Shown: piece after piece, positions 7,997 through 16,174 of the stretch
Layout: each line of letters begins with the position of its first letter
Position numbering within the stretch: position 1 is the stretch's first letter
Assembly (NCBI GenBank): GCA_964526225.1
Contig: CAZGLL010000016.1
Coordinates: 1 to 34,140, forward strand
Source: DRYM01 sp964526225
GTDB lineage: Archaea; Thermoproteota; Thermoprotei_A; EX4484-217-1
Direction: 5' to 3'
DNA: 34,140 nucleotides
Notes under the pieces: model-generated
Database searches by the model: none
What the model saw: the letters and a program-made list of their open reading frames with translations, nothing else
What the model was told of the DNA's origin: nothing
Made by a program: the position numbers and the translations under genes

Positions 7997-8620
7997 AAAC
8001 TACACCTTTATTATTTTACCTGCTACATGCGGTTTAAACTATGAAGAAATTCTTCTATTAAGATTTCTCATAACCATTACAGCTGGAGTTATTATTAATT
8101 ATTTCTGAAAGTGCCGAAACTATATGGTTTAACATGCTAGATTTATTTTCTCGATCTATTAGCAGTCTTCTAGTTTAAATCATAGTATTTTTTAATATTT
8201 TTTCAAGGGTCTTTTTCTTTTAAGTTCACGAACTTCTTTTTTCTTCAATAGGCCATATCAAATACTTAACTGAGTTAGCTATCGACAAATAAGCGCTACT
8301 TCCCATGTTGTGTATTACTTTAAATAGTGACTGCAGATTTTCTTCTTAATAGACATATTCATATGTTTTATCCTAAAGTAACATGTACTTGTCAAAATTG
8401 TTCACTATATTCCCAATAATTAGAAGAGCTATCTTAACGAGTTTCGGCATTCTTACTACGTTCTATAATGAGGTTAAAGAATTCTATGATCCTTATTAGA
8501 GTACATTATGCAGGCTAAAAGAGGAAATATAAAACACTATGTAGTTTGATTACTTGAGTGATCATAGGACAAAAATTTAAACAGTTCATACGATAACTTT
8601 AATGTTAAAAGGTCGGGAAA
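7997..8620. other. Gene-poor stretch with one doubtful micro-ORF
   Basis: About 620 bases, very AT-rich. A 38-codon plus-strand frame at 8383-8499 (starting MYLSKLF) lacks a ribosome site and is not convincing. TATA-like sequences occur at about 8526-8535 (AAATATAAAA) and 8573-8583 (AAATTTAAAC); the second is suitably placed for the gene starting near 8621-8648. No repeats or RNA gene recognised. Confidence 0.4.
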
Positions 8621-8647
8621 ATTGCTAGGTATAAACCTTTAGATAGG

Positions 8648-8983
8648 TTGGTATCTGATTTCTCTGAAGGTAGGCAAGGTGTTACGGCACTAATGTTCTT
8701 AGGTATATCAAGTCTTGTTCATAAAGGTAAAGAAGAGTTTCAGCTGAAAGACGTTTATGATGCTGTTAAAGACATCTTATCGAAGTTAAAAGGGAGACCA
8801 TCTATACTTGATAAAGAGATAGAGATAATGCCTATTAGTTCACCGCTAGGTAGACTCAGCGATACGGGTGTAATAAAGAAGATTTATGATAATCCTGCAA
8901 CCTATAGAATCACTATAGACAAAGAGACTATGTATAGGTATGTTGGAGAACTAACATTGATACTTTTAGAGAAAGTATTTTAA
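8648..8983 (+). CDS. Small unknown protein, possible winged-helix fold
   Basis: TTG 8648 gives 111 residues. The frame is open back to a TAA at 8606-8608 and reads plausibly as protein (IARYKPLDRL), and an AAAAGGT ribosome site sits at 8607-8613, seven bases before ATT 8621. An unusual ATT start or a mutated start codon is therefore possible. The sequence alternates helices (LKDVYDAVKDILSKL) with short strands (TYRITID), consistent with a small winged helix, ending in a hydrophobic helix. No family recognised. Neighbours are separated by large gaps. Confidence 0.5.
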   Translation: MVSDFSEGRQGVTALMFLGISSLVHKGKEEFQLKDVYDAVKDILSKLKGRPSILDKEIEIMPISSPLGRLSDTGVIKKIYDNPATYRITIDKETMYRYVGELTLILLEKVF

Positions 8984-9143
8984 CAACTGTATACTCCTGC
9001 CAGTACATATATTGCAAAACAGTCTTAATTCTTTCTTTTGTAGCAATTTATTTTCCCATGAGAAGAATTAACTAGAGTTCTGTACTCTTAAAGTTAATTG
9101 GTGATCTAGGGTGCCTCTTGTTTCATATAAGGAGGTGCTACCT

Positions 9144-9419
9144 TTGGGGTTAGTTAGGAAAGTGGAGAGCATACTTACTCCAACAAATACTGCACTTATA
9201 CAGCAGTTTGTAAATATGGTGAGGAAATCAGATACTAGAGAAACATATAAAAAGAGAACTCTAGCCGAGCTAGAGAAATATATGATAATTAAGTCATATC
9301 TTTCAGATGCTGAATACCAGTTGCTTTTTGAGATAATAAATTGGATAGCACAAAACATAGATTCTGTAAAAGCAAAGAAGAAACTACTTAGCAAGCTCAC
9401 GGAATTGGGTCGAAAATGA
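9144..9419 (+). CDS. Small helical protein of unknown function
   Basis: The frame opens at GTG 9111, but a strong Shine-Dalgarno GGAGGTG at 9131-9137 lies inside that extension, six bases before TTG 9144, so TTG 9144 is the better start (91 residues). The product is all helical and basic (DTRETYKKRTLAELEKYM; INWIAQNIDSVKAKKKLLSKL) with no Cys, His or nuclease motif. It could be a DNA-binding accessory protein such as an antitoxin or a recombinase SAM-like domain, but nothing identifies it. A minus-strand frame on the same stretch is a shadow. Confidence 0.5.
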   Translation: MGLVRKVESILTPTNTALIQQFVNMVRKSDTRETYKKRTLAELEKYMIIKSYLSDAEYQLLFEIINWIAQNIDSVKAKKKLLSKLTELGRK

Positions 9420-9521
9420 GAGCAGCAATTAACTTCCTCCACGTCTACGACTGCTTTGACAACAACGTTACGATGTTATCAATACATGAAGATTTGGTCT
9501 CAGTCATCGGGTTTTGCATAA

Positions 9522-9635
9522 TCGAGTTTTCGATATGTTATATCGAGTCTATGTCGAGTTAATACCGAAAGCCATGTGGAGATGCTAAGTGCACTTGATG
9601 AACGAAAATTCGATATCGACTACTCAATGTCGAGT
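9522..9635. repeat. Cluster of TCGAGT / CGATAT motifs
   Basis: TCGAGT occurs four times in 114 bases (9522-9527, 9543-9548, 9554-9559, 9630-9635), interleaved with CGATAT or ATATCGA words near 9531, 9541 and 9611. The block lies in the gene-free stretch 9420-9734 upstream of the nuclease-like gene at 9735. Regularly spaced short words of this kind can be operator sites; no coding frame explains them. Confidence 0.4.
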
Positions 9636-9734
9636 CTAAAGTCCGCAGTATATTATCTGCTTATCTAAGTATGTGGTTCTCCAAGGTGCAATGGATGGAC
9701 GTCAAACTTTTTACTATTAAAAGCGATTCATTCC

Positions 9735-10274
9735 ATGGTGTACTGTATGGTCTTTGCTAGAACTTGGAGTGAGGAGTTAGTTGCTGAATGGCTTTCGGCT
9801 CTAGGTTATGCTGTGCTAATAGGTGTTCCAGTAGGTACTAGTAGAGGAGGTGGTCGTAAGGAGGCCGATGTTATAGGGTTTAGGAGTGAAGGTACGAGTG
9901 TTAGAGTAGTTCACTTCGAAATATCAAGTATATGGGGGTCTTCGAAAGAGGTTATTGAACGTGTTAGGCGGAAGTTCTCTAGTGAACGTGTAGAAAACGT
10001 AAAACAATACATAGTTGGCATGACAGGTTCGAAGAACATCGTTTATGAGAAGCACGCCATAGTCTTCACCTCATCAGGTATTCTCGAAAAAGCCAAAAAG
10101 ATCTTAGAAAAAGAGGAAATAAAGCTCTGGAGCTTCCCAGAATTCTTCAACACACAAGTGCTTCCAATCGTAAAGGAGAAGGTGAGAATGGATAGAACAT
10201 TCCCAGATAGCCTCTGGCTCCTCAACATGCTATATACCTTATGTGGCGAGGAACTACTACACGAGTGTAGCTAA
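9735..10274 (+). CDS. PD-(D/E)XK nuclease-like protein
   Basis: 179 residues from ATG 9735 (ATG 9747 also possible). First-helix acidic residues EELVAEWLSALGY (13-25), then GRKEADVIGF with D45, then VVHFEIS with E62; the usual catalytic K two residues later is S64, so the active site is altered or the Lys comes from elsewhere. The rest (KNIVYEKHAIVFTSSG; EIKLWSFPEF) fits the alternating core of the fold. A TATA-like TATTAAAA about 20 bases upstream suggests a leaderless message. The TCGAGT cluster lies 100-210 bases upstream. Codons shift from T/G-rich to A/C-rich along the gene. Confidence 0.65.
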   Translation: MVYCMVFARTWSEELVAEWLSALGYAVLIGVPVGTSRGGGRKEADVIGFRSEGTSVRVVHFEISSIWGSSKEVIERVRRKFSSERVENVKQYIVGMTGSKNIVYEKHAIVFTSSGILEKAKKILEKEEIKLWSFPEFFNTQVLPIVKEKVRMDRTFPDSLWLLNMLYTLCGEELLHECS

Positions 10275-10369
10275 AATCTCAAGGCCTCTCTATGGAGAGC
10301 TAGCTATTTCATAGAGTTACGGTAATAACTGACATAGTGGACCTCACTATTATTACGGTATTAAACACT

Positions 10370-10511
10370 ATGGATAACGTGTTAGACGTTGAAGCTAAGG
10401 TAAAGGCGGTAAGTTTTCTGAAGAGTAAAAGATTTCTCTAAGAAGCTTAAAAAAGCTAACCTAAGCTACTCCGAGAAAGCATTCCATAACCTCCTTAACC
10501 TATACACATAA
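10370..10511 (+). pseudogene. Frameshifted remnant of a small helical protein
   Basis: ATG 10370 gives 23 codons ending in TAA 10439-10441; removing one A from the AAAA run near 10427-10430 joins it to a protein-like continuation (DFSKKLKKANLSYSEKAF) closing at 10509-10511, about 46 residues in all. The product would be helical and basic; no family is recognised. It is too short to name and may be only a fragment. The surrounding 10275-10728 stretch holds little else besides a doubtful minus-strand frame. Confidence 0.3.
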
Positions 10512-10640
10512 CTAACATAAACTCTTGTCCTTTACAAAATAGCAAAAACAGGGATCAATACCTTCCCTTGCAAGGTTCATTAAAGCCTTCGCCATTTCCT
10601 CTTTTAGCTCCAGCCTAGCATTTATCCACTTTAATTGCAT
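10512..10640 (-). CDS. Doubtful 42-residue small protein
   Basis: ATG 10640 to TAG 10512-10514 on the minus strand, just downstream of the PD-(D/E)XK gene at 10729-11268 and on the same strand. The product is amphipathic (WINARLELKEEMAKALMNL) and ends CFCYFVKDKSLC. No clear ribosome site. It could be a small gene co-transcribed with the nuclease, a remnant, or chance. Confidence 0.25.
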   Translation of the reverse strand: MQLKWINARLELKEEMAKALMNLAREGIDPCFCYFVKDKSLC

Positions 10641-10728
10641 ATTCGCCTAGGTCTTAGAGTTCACATTAGGTGAAATACTGTAAATTACATGGAGAAACCT
10701 ATTCTCTTTATGCTTCTCAGATCGTTCT

Positions 10729-11268
10729 TTAAACCACCCAATGAAGCAGATTACTCTTATGAGAATACCATGGAGGGTAGCTATATCTTATGTTTGATTC
10801 CTTGTCAATGAGCCAGAATTCGTAGCCTAGTTTTGAGAGAGCATGCTTTTTCTTCTCCAAAACCTCTAGGTATTTCTCATGATAACCGAGCACACCTACG
10901 TACCTAACTGCAGGGGGTTTACGCGTTCCTATCTTTTCTATTTTTTCAATAACTTCGGCAACCCAAGGTTTAGTTCTATGAATCCATTCGTACTCGCGAT
11001 CCATTAATTCAGCTATTATCTTGTCGGGCCAGTTTCTGAACTGACTCCGTATTGTACTCCCTTTCTTTGACTCACCTTTATCTCTACCTTTTATCTTATG
11101 TCTCGTAGGTACTCCTCTAACCTCAATTACTAATAACTCGTTCTTTACGTTATTGTAAGCTACGAGGTCTGGTCCTCCTCTCTCCCCATAGATTATTATG
11201 TAGCCATTAGCTTGTAAATACCTCCTAGTTGTTTCAATTACGTCCTTTTCGAGAAATGCTTCCTCCAA
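10729..11268 (-). CDS. PD-(D/E)XK nuclease-like protein
   Basis: 179 residues from TTG 11268, preceded by AAGGTGAT about eight bases upstream. Motifs: N-terminal helix with EKDVIETTRRYL, GGPDLVAY with D34, and LLVIEVRG with E49 and R51 (R in place of the classical Lys). A basic insertion (GRDKGESKKGSTIR, ~60-73) follows, then IRSQFRNWPDKIIAELMDR, which fits the helix after the active site in REase-fold proteins, and a Pro/Tyr-rich C-terminus. The ExR variant may still bind metal or may be inactive. It is well separated from neighbours. Confidence 0.7.
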   Translation of the reverse strand: MEEAFLEKDVIETTRRYLQANGYIIIYGERGGPDLVAYNNVKNELLVIEVRGVPTRHKIKGRDKGESKKGSTIRSQFRNWPDKIIAELMDREYEWIHRTKPWVAEVIEKIEKIGTRKPPAVRYVGVLGYHEKYLEVLEKKKHALSKLGYEFWLIDKESNIRYSYPPWYSHKSNLLHWVV

Positions 11269-11449
11269 TACTTAATCACCTTACATTAATGTTCCACAGT
11301 TCTAACCTTATTCTATGCTACTAATGTAGCTTACGGATTTTTAACCAGCTATAGAAGGTTTTTACCTCATCTCTACCTTCCGATGTTATATCATAGGTTC
11401 TCGAAAAACTAAGCCAACTGCAACGGAATATTAGGTTAGGGAAAAATGG

Positions 11450-12304
11450 CTACTTTTTTCGTAGAACATATTTTCTTTCGAGAACGAGTACTTTTAGGTT
11501 TAGCTTTTTCAGTGTGGTTTCAGGTATTTTTTCGGCTAAGTCTTCGTATTCTTCTGTTACTGCTATGGCGTATTCTGCGTCAGGGTCGTTCATAAGCATT
11601 AGTAGTTTACCTAGTGATGCGAGGAAGTTTAGTATTTTATTTTTGCCGTAGTTTTCGATTGTTTTGACGAGAAGTCTTTTACCTTCTTTCTCGGCTACAA
11701 TGTCGATTTCGTCTTCTTCCGAACCTACATATAGGATTTTGTATCCTTCTTCGCTTAATGCGGAAGCTATTGCTTTTTGCTCATAAGTTACTTCTTCCAC
11801 GGGTCCCTGCAGTAATTTAACTACGGTGTTTGGGGAAACGACAACAATACCGGATGGTTGAGTAAACAATATCTTAAACTGTATTGGTTGTCCAAGTACA
11901 GATATGAGAATGATGTCTCCTTCAACTACCGGGTAGTCTATGAGCCTTCTTTTAACGTAGCTTACGAATCCAGCATCAGGACTGATTTCATACAGTGTTG
12001 GAGCTAATTTTACCACTTTAGCCTCTTTGGCCTCTGCTTTTCTAACTACTACATTATCCCCTATGTTTACTCCGGCATTTTTCCTTATGAGGCCATCCAT
12101 TCTTATAATGTTTAGTTCTTGATCCTCAGGATAAGAAGGCCACGCTATTGCTGCTGTTTTTCTTCTACCTTCAATTTCAACAATATCCCCAGGTCTAACA
12201 CCAAGCTTCTTCATAATGTCGATGTCGAACCTAGCCTTACCAGTACCAACATCTTTCTGCTTAGCCTCCATAACTTTAAGTGTAATCTCAAATTCTCGAC
12301 CCAT
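11450..12304 (-). CDS. Cdc48/VAT N-domain fused to a PD-(D/E)XK-like domain
   Basis: ATG 12304 is preferred to ATG 12316: the resulting N-terminus aligns in length with that of VAT, and GGAG sits just before it; a TTTAAA element at 12321-12327 would allow a near-leaderless message. Residues ~1-92 are the double-psi barrel of Cdc48/VAT (FEITLKVMEA, LGVRPGDIVEIEG, KTAAIAWPSYPED, IIRMDG.IRKNAG); ~95-165 resemble the second N-subdomain. No AAA ATPase module follows. Instead, residues ~172-284 look like a degenerate REase/Mrr-type fold (EEDEIDIVAEKEGKRLLVKTI, D201 then K214, with V where E/Q is usual). In Cdc48 the N-domain recruits substrates and adaptors; here it may dock the nuclease-like domain to partners. 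The domain swap is seen in sequence; activity is inferred. Confidence 0.78.
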   Translation of the reverse strand: MGREFEITLKVMEAKQKDVGTGKARFDIDIMKKLGVRPGDIVEIEGRRKTAAIAWPSYPEDQELNIIRMDGLIRKNAGVNIGDNVVVRKAEAKEAKVVKLAPTLYEISPDAGFVSYVKRRLIDYPVVEGDIILISVLGQPIQFKILFTQPSGIVVVSPNTVVKLLQGPVEEVTYEQKAIASALSEEGYKILYVGSEEDEIDIVAEKEGKRLLVKTIENYGKNKILNFLASLGKLLMLMNDPDAEYAIAVTEEYEDLAEKIPETTLKKLNLKVLVLERKYVLRKK

Positions 12305-12460
12305 CCGCTCTCCCATTAATTTTTAAAGTTTAGAAGCATGTTAATATTTCCCACAATTCCAGCTACGCTAATTTTCTAGAAAACCAGAGGGGAAAAAGCA
12401 TCAGACAAAGCAGATTTAATGCTTAATTGCTTTCCCAAATCAAATAAAGATGTTATATTG

Positions 12461-12991
12461 TTAAGCTAGTTTGTGGTGTGGAGGTTCCTCTTGGTTCTCG
12501 ATGAAGCGTAGTAGATTTTCGAGAACCTTCCTCTTCTTCTTGTAATGAGGGTTTAAAGGCTTATAGGTATTGATGAGAAGTTTCTCGTATTTCCTTGCCT
12601 CTTCTTCGCTTTCAACGTACTCGATCTTTATGCAGACATGTTTGAATAGCTTATTGATTTTTTGAACTATTTTCAGCCTTGTTCTCTTATCGTCGTACCA
12701 GAGGTTGTCTGCTTCTTTGCTTACATCTCTTCCAAGCTTTCGCTCAAGCAATCTTAAATAAAGCCTATACGTGAAGGTGTGATCAATCCCTATTATTTCA
12801 ATAAGTCTTCTCCACATGTTCTTAGTTGAGCCTATGTAGAGAAGAGTAAGTCGCGGATAGGATTAAATGTAAAGCCCATATACAGCCGGCCTATCATCTA
12901 TATCAGATAAGCAAGCAATGATTGAGAGAATATCGCTTACATCCACGCAACTACCATAATGCTCCGGAGAAAACTTCTCAACAATATCCAT
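12461..12991 (-). pseudogene. GIY-YIG nuclease gene interrupted by one TAA
   Basis: ATG 12991 begins an N-terminal part ending in RPAVYGLYI, the GIY-type motif; codon 43 is TAA (12865-12863). The same frame resumes at once with LLYIGSTKNMWRRL, the YIG strand and catalytic Arg helix, and continues to 12461 with EEEARKYEKLLINTYKPLNPH, the metal-binding Glu and the Asn region. Without the stop this is a complete ~176-residue GIY-YIG endonuclease. Internal translation from ATG 12817 gives 118 residues lacking both the GIY and YIG strands, so would be inactive. No frameshift is present, so a single substitution, sequencing error or stop read-through explains it. TAA excludes pyrrolysine. Confidence 0.75.
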
Positions 12992-13187
12992 GTTTTCACC
13001 AAAACCTTAAGTTTGCATATGTTGATTTAGCTTTTACCCCAATGCTAAATAGAAGAAGCGAAAACAATGGAATCCTAAGATAAACCGAAGGTAAACTGTT
13101 GTAAACGATTATTTTTGTTTTAGCGATTATTTTCCTTATGGGAGCATGTGAGCTAAGAAGTTCTCTAACTAGAATTACTAAGCTTTA

Positions 13188-13200
13188 GATGATAATCATC
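13188..13200. repeat. 13-base perfect palindrome
   Basis: GATGAT-A-ATCATC, six-base arms with a one-base centre, in the gap upstream of the GIY-YIG gene (minus strand start 12991) and downstream of the PLD-type gene. Could be an operator; no TATA box is clearly paired with it. Confidence 0.3.
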
Positions 13201-13260
13201 ATAGTGTTAATCATAATTAAAAAATAAGTGTTTTGAATTGATAATGATGTTTATCCTAAC

Positions 13261-14400
13261 TTACCGTAATTCTAGTATTCCTCCTAGTCTTCTAAGTTTC
13301 TCGATTATCTCCTTGACTAGTTTAATGTGGTTTTCGCTGTGCTCACGTATGAAGTTTACATAGTCACGTTCGTAATCATACATGTACTCTGTTGTTATAG
13401 GTAATTTGGGTACATACTCTTTTTCTAGAAATTCTCTAATTTCAACTAAGAACTCTTTAAGCTTCGTTATTTTTTCCTTAAGAACCTTAGCGGTAAGACC
13501 GTAATAGCTAAGAGTTTCTGGAGTAGCACTCCATATAACTTCCAAGTCTATAGGGCTTGGGAGAACATTGGTTTCTCTTAACATATTTGTCTTTGGCACG
13601 ATAAATTTGTCAACAAGTTTCCTGCCAGGCAAATCCATAACCGACGATATAACATTGTATGTTATATCACATAAATCTGCATATTCCTTGGCTAAAGCAC
13701 TAACGTTTTCTGATGCACCGCCACCGATAATTTTCGATAGAACATCTATAATTTGGTTAACAAGCCTCTCTGTTTCAGTAACACAAGATCTATTTCTACT
13801 TATAACCTCAAGTGCGAGCGTTAAATGATCTATAATGTAATTAGCAAGTCTAGTTCTACCTGGAGCACAAGGCGGTTTCCGAGAAGAACTTAAGTTATAC
13901 GGCATTAACCCTTTATAGCAAGCGAAGTTCTCAAAATTACCTATCCCTCTATTATTCACTGCCATGCCCGGAGCTGTAAAGTTTGTTGAGCCATGATAAA
14001 CTCCGTATAATACTCTAGAATAAGTGTCGTTAAAAGCAAATAAGTTAATGTACTTAGCATGATATTTAGCACGATATTTACTTCCTCTAGCAATATAGCA
14101 TCCGGAACTAACAACCAGACTCTCATTTTCTCTATCTATGTGAACTACCCTTATAGTGCAAATATTTCTGCGCCTATCTCTCATAATATTTCTTCTTATA
14201 ATGCTAAAAATGTCTGAAACAACATTGCCTTTTGCGTAAATAGCGTAAGAACAACCCTCAATAACGCTTATACCGTAATCGCTAATATCTCTATCGTAAA
14301 ATTTTCTCAATAAATCCAGCAACCTATCAAGAGGCCTGCGGCTTCTGCAGTCTTTTAGTTCAAACAATAAACTCTCACCAAAATAATAAATAAAACACAT
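13261..14400 (-). CDS. PLD-superfamily nuclease-like protein
   Basis: 379 residues. The N-terminal ~190 residues form a phospholipase D-like domain: YGISVIEGCSYAIYAKG, then YHAKYINLFAFND with H114 and K116 (the HxK of the HKD motif) and YHGSTNFTAPG at ~135-145, followed by NFENFACY. This arrangement is that of PLD-type restriction nucleases that dimerise to form one active site. The C-terminal ~190 residues are helical (coiled-coil character near 290-375) and unrecognised; they may bind DNA or a partner. The gene stands alone with ~250-base gaps on both sides. Second PLD-type gene in the window, not closely similar to 2112-3209. Confidence 0.7.
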   Translation of the reverse strand: MCFIYYFGESLLFELKDCRSRRPLDRLLDLLRKFYDRDISDYGISVIEGCSYAIYAKGNVVSDIFSIIRRNIMRDRRRNICTIRVVHIDRENESLVVSSGCYIARGSKYRAKYHAKYINLFAFNDTYSRVLYGVYHGSTNFTAPGMAVNNRGIGNFENFACYKGLMPYNLSSSRKPPCAPGRTRLANYIIDHLTLALEVISRNRSCVTETERLVNQIIDVLSKIIGGGASENVSALAKEYADLCDITYNVISSVMDLPGRKLVDKFIVPKTNMLRETNVLPSPIDLEVIWSATPETLSYYGLTAKVLKEKITKLKEFLVEIREFLEKEYVPKLPITTEYMYDYERDYVNFIREHSENHIKLVKEIIEKLRRLGGILELR

Positions 14401-14652
14401 AAACCCTAATTTCCTTTCATTCCACGCAGCCTAAAACATTTTACTTAACAGTTGTTACTTAATAATTCCAGCACCCTAACAATGCCACAATATTTTAACT
14501 TCAAAAACAAGCATTTTAATAAATCATTACTTAATTAAGATGTAGCCCATAAAAGTTAAGAAGTTCATCATAAGAAAAAGTTCTGTGGCAGAAAAAGCAA
14601 AACAATTAGCTTCCTAATTTAACATAACCAATAGAATTGTTAACAAGGATTT

Positions 14653-15762
14653 CTAGTCGTTCTTTTTAAGTAGAAATTTTACCATATCCTCGACGGTTTT
14701 GGTTAATTCATTTTCATCCATTGTTATTATTGAATCATATTTTCTTACATTTAAAGGTATTAAACATGGAGTTCCAACGGCTAAAGCAATTTTCCTAATG
14801 CCCCATGTGTTTATATAGCGTTCGAATCTATCCATAGATTTTTCAAGGGCTGATTGGGAAAGCTTTATTTCAATTATTTTTTCAGATTCAAACAATGTTA
14901 ACGGAATAGGATATCCTTGTATTGTTCTGTATTTCCAAAGTTGAGCGTAAATGTCTGGTCTTAGTCTTTCCTTGGTGTAGCTATCAAAGAAAATCCATGC
15001 CTCTGCTGCACCGTTTTGTACGCTGAATCGGTAAAGCTTTTTCTCATAGTCTGAACCCTTAAGTTCGTAGTCGGGAAGTGTCATTATAAAATCTAGGATT
15101 TCAAGGGAAATCCACCATTGGAACGCTAGTCCCCCGATCCTAGGAGAGCTATTCTGCGGAAAAGACTGTAGGGCTTCGTAAACCTCTTTGCTCATAATTA
15201 TAGTTTTACCATGTCTTCTCGAGTACTCAAGTAGCTTGAAATATAATTTGCAAAGAACGTAGTTTACTAAATCCATTACCGACATCTTTCTTAGAAGAAC
15301 CCTGTTTCTAAGATTATAAAGATAGTTTACCATGTTTGGGTAGCTTCCTTTAAGTTTATTAACAACTGTTTCATAAGACTCCTCTTCAAATACTTCTCTA
15401 AATCTTGGAGTAACTGCGAGTTTAGTTTTAGTACGTAATTCCTCAATGTTCTTACGTAACGAGTATTTAAGAGCTTCATCATGAGTATATTGGTGAAGCC
15501 AAAACCCTAAGCACTCATGCTTTCCAACATGTTCTTCGCAGAAAGGTAGATAGCATTTTGAACAATATTCCTTAGCCTCCCTTTCACATTCAGGATAAGC
15601 ACAAGTTAAACCTGAACCCCCTCCACCCCTATCTAACCCGGGCGGTTGTTGACCAGCGGCTTGTTTCTGTTTAGACTTCCTAATCACCACCCTCTCCCAA
15701 AATTCTTCCCTCTCCCTTCTCCACTCTTCAAGTTCTTCCTGAGTTGTTATCTCAATAGACAA
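14653..15762 (-). CDS. B-box/AN1-type zinc finger fused to PD-(D/E)XK nuclease-like domain
   Basis: TTG 15762 is preceded by GGGGAGG, fixing the start. 369 residues. After a charged helix and a Gly-rich linker (42-52), residues 54-84 hold C54, C59, C67, C70, C75, H78, H82, C84 in the spacing of archaeal B-box/AN1-like zinc fingers. A helical middle part follows. The C-terminal ~120 residues carry RLRPDIYAQLW with D270 and IIEIKLS with E298 and K300, the PD-(D/E)XK core, then FERYINTWGIRKIALAVG. In eukaryotes B-box/AN1 fingers bind proteins or ubiquitin; in archaea they are mostly uncharacterised. A role as a targeted nuclease is inferred. The gene is monocistronic by spacing. Confidence 0.75.
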   Translation of the reverse strand: MSIEITTQEELEEWRREREEFWERVVIRKSKQKQAAGQQPPGLDRGGGGSGLTCAYPECEREAKEYCSKCYLPFCEEHVGKHECLGFWLHQYTHDEALKYSLRKNIEELRTKTKLAVTPRFREVFEEESYETVVNKLKGSYPNMVNYLYNLRNRVLLRKMSVMDLVNYVLCKLYFKLLEYSRRHGKTIIMSKEVYEALQSFPQNSSPRIGGLAFQWWISLEILDFIMTLPDYELKGSDYEKKLYRFSVQNGAAEAWIFFDSYTKERLRPDIYAQLWKYRTIQGYPIPLTLFESEKIIEIKLSQSALEKSMDRFERYINTWGIRKIALAVGTPCLIPLNVRKYDSIITMDENELTKTVEDMVKFLLKKND

Positions 15763-16174
15763 AAAAGCCTCCCCACAATTATTTAAGAAATAGAATACGA
15801 TAAATTCTTATCATAAATTGCTAAGCTAAGCTTCAGAATTCTTCTCAGCATAAAATATACTTTTAATACCGGGTGTTCTCTTTATTTTTAAACATTGCAA
15901 CAGTGAGCTTCTTTTCCTAAAGGAACAAATTTAAGGATCCTTCAATAAATCTTGACGTTTCTCTATTCTTAAATACGAAACATCAGAGCTACTAAAGAAC
16001 AGAATGCATCATATAGAATAGCTCTCGGCAAACCGCTCAGCAAGAAGGGAAATAGTGGAAAAAACTCATATTTCAGTGAGCGAAGGACCTAAAACATTGG
16101 ATTATGGATTATATATGCACAAAGTTGCTTACTAGTAGCTAAGTTACTCTACTATGAGCCAAGAATGCCGTTTA
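15763..16174. other. Intergenic, nothing recognised
   Basis: About 410 bases between two minus-strand genes. AT-rich with no convincing frame. A short inverted repeat TTCCT-AA-AGGAA lies near 15915. The part near 15763-15800 should hold the promoter of the B-box/nuclease gene. Confidence 0.4.

Noticed and set aside
8383..8499. 38-codon plus-strand frame in the gene-poor stretch
   Set aside because: No ribosome site or promoter spacing supports it and the length is within chance for AT-rich DNA.
9068..9442. Minus-strand 124-codon frame
   Set aside because: Opposes the plus-strand gene at 9144-9419, which has a strong ribosome site; the minus-strand product is Ser/Phe-rich, typical of a shadow.
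12461..12991. Stop codon read as selenocysteine or pyrrolysine
   Set aside because: The codon is TAA, not TGA or TAG, and no SECIS-like hairpin or Pyl context was seen.
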